Positions 58,838 to 64,000 of a stretch of DNA of 64,000 nt are shown piece after piece; the stretch's first letter is position 1, and each line of letters begins with the position of its first letter. The DNA comes from Thiosulfativibrio zosterae (lineage in GTDB: Bacteria; Pseudomonadota; Gammaproteobacteria; Thiomicrospirales; Thiomicrospiraceae), in the NCBI RefSeq assembly GCF_011398155.1, contig NZ_AP021888.1, positions 124,001 through 188,000 on the forward strand, read 5' to 3'. Position numbers and translations under genes: made by a program. The notes under the pieces are model-generated. The model searched no databases and was not told the DNA's origin. It saw only the letters and a program-made list of their open reading frames with translations.

Positions 58838-61042
58838 ATGACTTATCAAACACGCGTATGGATTCAACGCTTTACCTTGGTTTCCATGGTTTTACCTTTA
58901 TTAGTTGCACTGGGATTTGTCAGTGCCATGCTATTTATGGACTTTAATCAATATAAACCACAGCTGGTGAAGTTGATTTCGGATAAAACTGGCTATCAAG
59001 CCCGAATTGATGGCGACTTAAAAGTTGGGCTACTGCCGTTTTCACTGACCTTGCATGAAGTGGGCATAAAAAATCCTGCAGGCTTTCATGCGCCAGATTT
59101 GGCAGCCATTGAAGCGGTTCAAGTGCAGCTGTCTTTGTGGGCATTATTTGTGGATAAGACCTTGCGATTGCAAGGGGTCGAGTTGGAAGGCGCGCATCTT
59201 AATTTAGAGATGTTAGTGGACGGCAAAAGCAATTGGCAAGGCATAAAGTCTTTGAGCTTTTTGACAGATGATGCCGCAAAACAACAAAAAGTGTCTTTAG
59301 GATTAGAGCCTTTGGCAGAAGGTTTGCGTTATGCTGCTGTGGCAGATCAAGAAGTGCCTTTAGCTGCGCCTGCGCCATCACCTGAGCAGTCTTTAATTAA
59401 TTTTTGGATGTTCGATAGCCTAACCCTGCACAACAGTCAGGTGTTGTTTCAAGTGTATGAAGCGGGTTTGCCAGAGCCTAAACAGATGGTTTTGAGTAAC
59501 ATTGATTTGATGGCTTTTGATGTAGCACCCAATAAACCTTTTCAATCGTCCTTGTCTATGACCTTGCACTCGAGTGATTTGCCGCAGACTTGGCACTTGG
59601 AAGGCTTAACCACTTTAAATGTGGATGCGTCACTTAAAACATGGCAGTTTAATAATTGGAACGCCAGAATACGCCTGAATTTGCCCGCTGAGATGCAAGT
59701 GCCAGAAATGCATTTAACTTCTGAGGGCGAGGCTTTGCGCTTGGATTTTGCGCAACAGCGCTGGGTGCTACAAAAAGGACTCATGACCATGAGCCCTGCA
59801 AAGGTCGCTTTGGATATGCAAGGTCGTTGGGGCTTGGAAGGTTTTTATGAAGGACATTTAAAAGCCGAGAACTTTAATGTGCCGAAATGGTTGCGCCATA
59901 TTGGTTTGCCATCGTTAAACTTTGTGAATGACAAGGCCTTAACCCAGGTAGCGGGTGAATTTGATTTTAAAGCCAATGCCGAAGAAAGTAGCTTGCGCAA
60001 TTTAGCCTTAACGGTGGATGGCGCTACTTTGGTAGGACAGGTTTGGCAGAATCAGGACGCTAGTAAAACTTCTAAAACCCTTGGGTTTGACTTGGATATT
60101 AATGATTTGGATATGGATATTTATCAAGTCAGACATATCCAAGCGGCTAAAGAGGGTGCGGACAAATCAGCCGCTTCTAATGCTCAGTCAAACGCTAAAG
60201 ATGACAAGGCATTACCCAGTGCAGCGCAATCAACAGAAGTCTTAAATGCAACCTATTTGCCCTTAGCCTTGCCGATTGAAACTTTGAGAAGTTTAAATGC
60301 GCAAGGTCAGTTGACACTGGGTAAATTAAAAATTTGGCAGCATCGTTTTGAAGCGGTTGATATTCATGTTTCTGCAAAAGAGGGGCAGTTGGCTTTAGCG
60401 CCTTTAGATGCGCAGATGTATCAAGGGCAACTCCAGTCTAAGTTGCAATTGGATGTGAGCGGTAAAACGCCCGCTTATGTTTGGCAAGGTAAAATGAAAG
60501 GCTTAGATTTGAGTGCCTTTTTACAAGAAGGTTGGCAGAACGCTCAGGTTTCGGGTGTTTATGACGGATATTTTGATTTAAGAACTCAGGGGGTTAACGC
60601 TCAGTTATTGCGTCAAAATATGAACGGACAATTTTCGGCCTATGTTAAGCAGGGCGCGGTTAAAGGCATCGATTTGAATAAGCTGTTGTCTGGCCAAACT
60701 TCGGGCGCAAAAGATGCCACGGCCTTTAAAGAGTTGGTGGTGGATGGCAAAATTAAAAATGGCATCTATGGTTTGCAAAAACTGACTTTAATCAGTGACC
60801 GCTTTAAAGGATCAGGGTTTGGTCAGGTGGATTTGGTGTCTGGCGCAGTGAAAGCACAGGTGAACGGTTTGGTGATAACACCACCGCCCAGCTTACCGAA
60901 TTTGGCCGGCATGGAAGTGCCCATTCAGTTGCAAGGTCCTTTGGCTAAAGTGCGGTGGTCGGTTGATTTAAAAGGGTTGTTAAATCATCCGGGTAATCAA
61001 GAGAGATTATTAAAAGAAGTCAGTCGTTTGTTTGAATCTTAG
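58838..61042 (+). CDS. AsmA family protein
   Basis: The 734-residue product has one N-terminal transmembrane helix (about 13-33) followed by a large periplasmic beta-rich region. The AsmA opening (DKTGYQARIDGDLKVGLLPF) and the C-terminal AsmA_2-type region (MNGQFSAYVKQGAVKGIDLNKLLSG) are recognisable. The family belongs to the bridge-like lipid transfer superfamily thought to move phospholipids between the membranes; the function of this paralog is unknown. It starts 19 bases after the GGDEF/EAL gene and ends at a hairpin shared with trmB. Confidence 0.9.
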   Translation: MTYQTRVWIQRFTLVSMVLPLLVALGFVSAMLFMDFNQYKPQLVKLISDKTGYQARIDGDLKVGLLPFSLTLHEVGIKNPAGFHAPDLAAIEAVQVQLSLWALFVDKTLRLQGVELEGAHLNLEMLVDGKSNWQGIKSLSFLTDDAAKQQKVSLGLEPLAEGLRYAAVADQEVPLAAPAPSPEQSLINFWMFDSLTLHNSQVLFQVYEAGLPEPKQMVLSNIDLMAFDVAPNKPFQSSLSMTLHSSDLPQTWHLEGLTTLNVDASLKTWQFNNWNARIRLNLPAEMQVPEMHLTSEGEALRLDFAQQRWVLQKGLMTMSPAKVALDMQGRWGLEGFYEGHLKAENFNVPKWLRHIGLPSLNFVNDKALTQVAGEFDFKANAEESSLRNLALTVDGATLVGQVWQNQDASKTSKTLGFDLDINDLDMDIYQVRHIQAAKEGADKSAASNAQSNAKDDKALPSAAQSTEVLNATYLPLALPIETLRSLNAQGQLTLGKLKIWQHRFEAVDIHVSAKEGQLALAPLDAQMYQGQLQSKLQLDVSGKTPAYVWQGKMKGLDLSAFLQEGWQNAQVSGVYDGYFDLRTQGVNAQLLRQNMNGQFSAYVKQGAVKGIDLNKLLSGQTSGAKDATAFKELVVDGKIKNGIYGLQKLTLISDRFKGSGFGQVDLVSGAVKAQVNGLVITPPPSLPNLAGMEVPIQLQGPLAKVRWSVDLKGLLNHPGNQERLLKEVSRLFES

Positions 61043-61058
61043 GTTTTGGGTTTAATTT

Positions 61059-61102
61059 CTCCCCTAAATTTAACCAGGCGTGGTTGAATTTAGGGAGCTT
61101 TT
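61059..61102. terminator. Terminator between AsmA gene and trmB, with a near-copy of the palindrome
   Basis: CTCCCCTAAATT pairs with AATTTAGGGAG (one bulged C). The loop contains ACCAGGCGTGGT, one mismatch from the ACCAGGCCTGGT palindrome, as in the 10977-11034 terminator. The genes on both sides converge. Confidence 0.7.
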
Positions 61103-61108
61103 GCGAAA

Positions 61109-61876
61109 TTAAGGCGCTTTTTTAACGAATATTAAATCCCAAACGCCATGGCCTAAGCGATGGCCGCGTTGTTCGAATTTGGTCAGCGGGCGATAATCCG
61201 GTCTTGGGGTGTATTGGCCTTCGCCTGACAAGTTGGTGTAGTCGGGCGCTTGGCTCATGACTTCCATCATGTGTAGTGCATAATCTTCCCAGTCGGTTGC
61301 CATGTGAAATTGTCCGCCAGGTTGCAAATGTTTTGCCAAAGTGGCGGCAAACTCTAGCTGTACAATTCGGCGTTTTTTGTGACGGCTTTTGTGCCAAGGG
61401 TCTGGAAAAAATAAATAAACCGCAGAAAGACTGTTTTCTGGGATTTGTTTGGCTAAGACCTCAATAGCATCATGGTTAAGCACACGAATGTTTGTTAGCC
61501 CTTTTTCTTTTACCAGCTTAAGTAAAGCCCCTACGCCAGGGCGGTGGACTTCAATCCCAATATAATTGTTCTCAGGGTGTTCTTCAGCCATTTGTGCCAA
61601 GCTAGCCCCCATGCCGAAACCGATTTCTAAAATGGTTGGCGCTGTTCTGCCAAACAGTTCAGTAAAATCCAACAGCTTGTCTTCAAACTCTAACCCAAAT
61701 TGCGACCAGTTGGTGTCTATCGCAGTTTGTTGTCCAGCGGATAAGCGGCCTTGGCGACGCACATAGCTTTTGATACGCAGTTGGTCTGGTGTTAAATGAG
61801 AAAGGTCGCGAGTTTTGTCTGCGGATTCTGTGATGGAGAGGTTGTCTTCTGGTGTGTTGGGCGTTGAGTCAGTCAT
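61109..61876 (-). CDS. trmB: tRNA (guanine-N7)-methyltransferase
   Basis: Methylates guanosine 46 of tRNA. The 255-residue product has the SAM-binding region [11 protein letters not shown] and [10 protein letters not shown], and the TrmB signature [16 protein letters not shown] near the C-terminal third. A weakly conserved N-terminal extension of about 50 residues is present. ATG 61876 ([10 protein letters not shown]) is preferred over a start seven codons upstream; neither has a strong ribosome site. Divergent from mutY. Confidence 0.95.
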   Translation of the reverse strand: MTDSTPNTPEDNLSITESADKTRDLSHLTPDQLRIKSYVRRQGRLSAGQQTAIDTNWSQFGLEFEDKLLDFTELFGRTAPTILEIGFGMGASLAQMAEEHPENNYIGIEVHRPGVGALLKLVKEKGLTNIRVLNHDAIEVLAKQIPENSLSAVYLFFPDPWHKSRHKKRRIVQLEFAATLAKHLQPGGQFHMATDWEDYALHMMEVMSQAPDYTNLSGEGQYTPRPDYRPLTKFEQRGHRLGHGVWDLIFVKKAP

Positions 61877-61942
61877 GTTGGTTCTTATTCTAAGCAAAAA
61901 AAGCTATTATACCCTGATGCGCATTTGGATTAAATTTTAGTC

Positions 61943-62986
61943 ATGTCTGAACACTTTTCAAAAGATCTACTCGCCTGGTACGACCAGTTTGGCCGCCATG
62001 ATTTACCTTGGCAAACCGATATGACACCTTATCGAGTTTGGGTGTCGGAGATTATGTTGCAACAAACCCAAGTGCAAACGGTTATTCCTTATTACTTAAA
62101 ATTTATGGCATCTTTTCCCAGCGTGTTAGATTTGGCCAATGCCTCTCAAGAAGCGGTTTTGGCGCACTGGTCTGGGTTGGGTTATTACGCACGGGGGCGC
62201 AACTTACATCGCACCGCACAAATTATTCGCGATGAATATGGGGGGCAGTTTCCGGCAGATTTTGATACGGTGGTTTCTTTGCCCGGAATTGGTCGTTCAA
62301 CAGCCGGAGCAATTTTAGCCTTGGCATTTAAGCAGCGTTATGCCATTTTGGATGGTAATGTTAAGCGAGTGCTGTGCCGTTATGATGCTATTGACAGTTG
62401 GTCGGGCTTGCCTAAAACGCATGAAGCTTTATGGCAAAGAGCAGATTCCTTAACGCCACTAGAGCGTTTTGATGACTATACCCAAGCCATTATGGATTTG
62501 GGTGCTACGCTTTGTAAGAGAAGCCGGCCGATGTGTGAGCGTTGTCCGGTTGCGGCAGGGTGTGTGGCGCTTAAAGAAAATCGAGTGAAGTTCTTTCCTG
62601 TGTCAAAACCTAAGGCTGAAAAACCAACCCGTGAAACCCTAATGTTGGTCTGTCGAAATGCTCAGGGACAGATTGCATTGCAGCAACGACCTCAAACGGG
62701 TATTTGGGGCGGCTTGTGGAGTTTGCCTGAGTTTAACGATGAAGAAAGTTTGCGTAATGCGTTAGCCAACACCTATTGTGAAGCAGATTTGGTAGAATGG
62801 CCGAAGTTTAAGCATACCTTTACCCATTATCACTTATGGATTACCCCTTATTATTGGTGCTTGAGTGATTCTTTAGACGGTTTGTCGCAGTCAAATTGGG
62901 TTTGGTTTGATTTATCACAAGCGTTCGCTTTAGGGTTGCCGGCGCCTGTCAGAAAAATTTTAGAAAATGGAGATTATTATGTCTAG
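61943..62986 (+). CDS. mutY: A/G-specific adenine glycosylase
   Basis: Removes adenine mispaired with 8-oxoguanine. The 347-residue product has the catalytic Glu (E36 in VSEIMLQQTQV), the helix-hairpin-helix LPGIGRSTAG and the catalytic Asp (D137 in LDGNVKRV). The 4Fe-4S ligands are C191, C198, C201 and C207 (Cx6Cx2Cx5C). A C-terminal NUDIX-like domain that reads 8-oxoG follows. The last eight bases overlap yggX, a common pairing in gammaproteobacteria. Confidence 0.96.
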   Translation: MSEHFSKDLLAWYDQFGRHDLPWQTDMTPYRVWVSEIMLQQTQVQTVIPYYLKFMASFPSVLDLANASQEAVLAHWSGLGYYARGRNLHRTAQIIRDEYGGQFPADFDTVVSLPGIGRSTAGAILALAFKQRYAILDGNVKRVLCRYDAIDSWSGLPKTHEALWQRADSLTPLERFDDYTQAIMDLGATLCKRSRPMCERCPVAAGCVALKENRVKFFPVSKPKAEKPTRETLMLVCRNAQGQIALQQRPQTGIWGGLWSLPEFNDEESLRNALANTYCEADLVEWPKFKHTFTHYHLWITPYYWCLSDSLDGLSQSNWVWFDLSQAFALGLPAPVRKILENGDYYV

Positions 62987-63248
62987 AAAAGTTATTTGTA
63001 GCAAGATGGGAGAGGAATTGGATGGTTTGGATTTTGCCCCATTTCCGGGTGAGTTAGGCCAAAAGATTTATGAAAGTGTTTCTAAAGAAGCATGGAAGCA
63101 ATGGTTGGCTCAACAAACAATTTTGATTAATGAATATCGTTTATCCAGTCTGGATAAAAAAGCGCAGATTTTCTTAAAAGAAGAAATGCAAAAATTCTTA
63201 TTCAGTGGTGAAGAAGTCGCTATGCCAAAAGAGTTTAATGCGATTTAA
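62979..63248 (+). CDS. yggX: YggX, probable Fe(II)-trafficking protein
   Basis: The 89-residue product matches the YggX family in length and sequence: MSRKVICSKMGEELDGL with the conserved Cys (C7), then FPGELGQKIYESVSKEAWKQW and the FLF segment near the end. YggX protects iron-sulfur proteins from oxidative damage. ATG 62979 lies inside the end of mutY with GGAG six bases upstream; an ATG 12 bases earlier is part of that site and unlikely. Coupled to mutY, which itself has a 4Fe-4S cluster. Confidence 0.95.
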   Translation: MSRKVICSKMGEELDGLDFAPFPGELGQKIYESVSKEAWKQWLAQQTILINEYRLSSLDKKAQIFLKEEMQKFLFSGEEVAMPKEFNAI

Positions 63249-63345
63249 TTTAATAATTGATTTTATAAATTGAAATAATTCGCTTATCATTACTACTTAG
63301 TGTTTCAGTTCATCATCAAAGCAATTGTTTGCGAGAGTTAAATTT

Positions 63346-64000
63346 ATGTCTCAGTTAGTGGATATCTATGTTGGTCGTCAACCCATTTTCGACACGTCTA
63401 TGCGCGTATTCGCCTATGAATTGTTGTTTCGAAGTGGCTCAGAGCAAAATCATGCCGTGATTTTAGGGGGCGATACCGCCTCAGCTCAAGTGATGATGAA
63501 TGTGTTTGGTGACCTAGGTTTGCATGAAGTGGTCGGTGAGCACAAAGCCTTTATTAATTTTACAGAAGGCTTGTTGCTGAGAGAAAACCGCCCATTTTTC
63601 CCGCGTAAGCAAGTGGTGATTGAAGTATTGGAAGATGTTAAGGTCACCCCAAAACTGATTTCTTCTTTAAGAGCCTTGCGCGAAGCCGGGTTTACCATTG
63701 CATTAGATGACTATGTATTTAATCCGGAATTAACGGAGTTGGAATCTTATGCAGACATTATCAAGGTGGATATTTTAGCCGTAGGCCCCAAACGCCTAGT
63801 AGAGCATGTTGTTCAGCTCAAGGAAAAAGGCATACGCTTGTTGGCCGAAAAGGTTGAAACGCGTGAGCAATTTGAGTTTTGTAAGCGCATCGGATTTGAT
63901 TATTTTCAAGGCTACTTTTTTGCCAAGCCAAAAATTATCAAAGGGCAGCGTCTGCCGACCAATAAGTTAACGGTGTTGGAGTTGTTGTCTTCTGTGTATG
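63346..64000 (+). CDS. EAL-type (YuxH-like) signalling protein, partial
   Basis: The first 218 residues of a gene that runs off the right edge. The N-terminal VDIYVGRQPIFD and YELLFRSG, then INFTEGLL, VIEVLEDV, ALDDYVF, IIKVDIL and the closing QGYFFAKP follow the EAL fold in the YuxH/CdgJ form. In this family an HDOD domain usually follows, and the EAL domain is often a poor phosphodiesterase. ATG 63346 has GAGAG upstream. It lies 97 bases after yggX. Whether it degrades c-di-GMP cannot be decided from this part. Confidence 0.85.
   Translation, partial: MSQLVDIYVGRQPIFDTSMRVFAYELLFRSGSEQNHAVILGGDTASAQVMMNVFGDLGLHEVVGEHKAFINFTEGLLLRENRPFFPRKQVVIEVLEDVKVTPKLISSLRALREAGFTIALDDYVFNPELTELESYADIIKVDILAVGPKRLVEHVVQLKEKGIRLLAEKVETREQFEFCKRIGFDYFQGYFFAKPKIIKGQRLPTNKLTVLELLSSVY

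Overview
The window looks like a chromosomal segment of a moderately AT-rich gammaproteobacterium. It carries a hemC-hemD-hemX-hemY cluster, cmoA and cmoM for tRNA wobble-uridine modification, yggX directly after mutY, trxC, a long three-domain pta with ackA, and many c-di-GMP proteins. The gene content would suit a free-living marine or sulfur-oxidising lineage such as the Thiomicrospira/Hydrogenovibrio group, but that placement is a guess from style and content; there is no rRNA or other strong marker here.

Layout. 1-2104 (minus strand): cmoM, an anchored DNA/RNA non-specific endonuclease, and the start of cmoA behind its own promoter. 2283-9489 (plus): a MoxR-DUF58-DUF4381-BatA-BatB/C-BatD operon, the aerotolerance-type AAA+/von Willebrand factor module. 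9426-10650 (minus): an unknown protein with an internal duplication, trxC, and a small membrane protein. 11052-11387 (minus): a small Ser/Thr-rich protein of unknown function. 11695-40317 (plus): one reading frame of 9,540 codons for a giant LapA-type surface adhesin. 40393-41796: an atypical protein kinase with Sel1 repeats. 41823-50956: an unknown gene, apt, a diguanylate cyclase, argH, a periplasmic thioredoxin-like protein, and hemCDXY. 51040-64000: a heme-c sensor with a degenerate GGDEF domain, a YjfB-like small protein, pta-ackA, hemW, a GGDEF/degenerate-EAL protein, an AsmA protein, trmB, mutY, yggX and the start of an EAL/HDOD-type protein.

The outstanding object is the adhesin. Its N terminus is a retention module of the kind that holds LapA-family proteins in the outer-membrane TolC pore. 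A Pro-Thr pentapeptide linker (11 copies), a small domain found again at the C terminus, and two diverged Calx-beta-like domains follow. Then come 47 copies of one 117-residue Calx-beta domain (351 bp each, apparently identical at DNA level), 9 copies of a 96-residue VCBS/cadherin-like domain (288 bp each, two alternating variants), a von Willebrand A domain, and a very acidic tail without visible RTX nonapeptides. The expected LapG di-alanine cleavage site (TAAG) reads TEAG. Neither lapD/lapG nor a type I exporter is in the window, but four c-di-GMP-type proteins lie within 25 kb downstream.

A second unexplained signal is a 12-bp perfect palindrome, ACCAGGCCTGGT. It occurs exactly five times outside the adhesin gene, in all reading frames and inside a terminator loop, with further one-mismatch copies. 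It behaves like a DNA-level signal rather than a protein motif.
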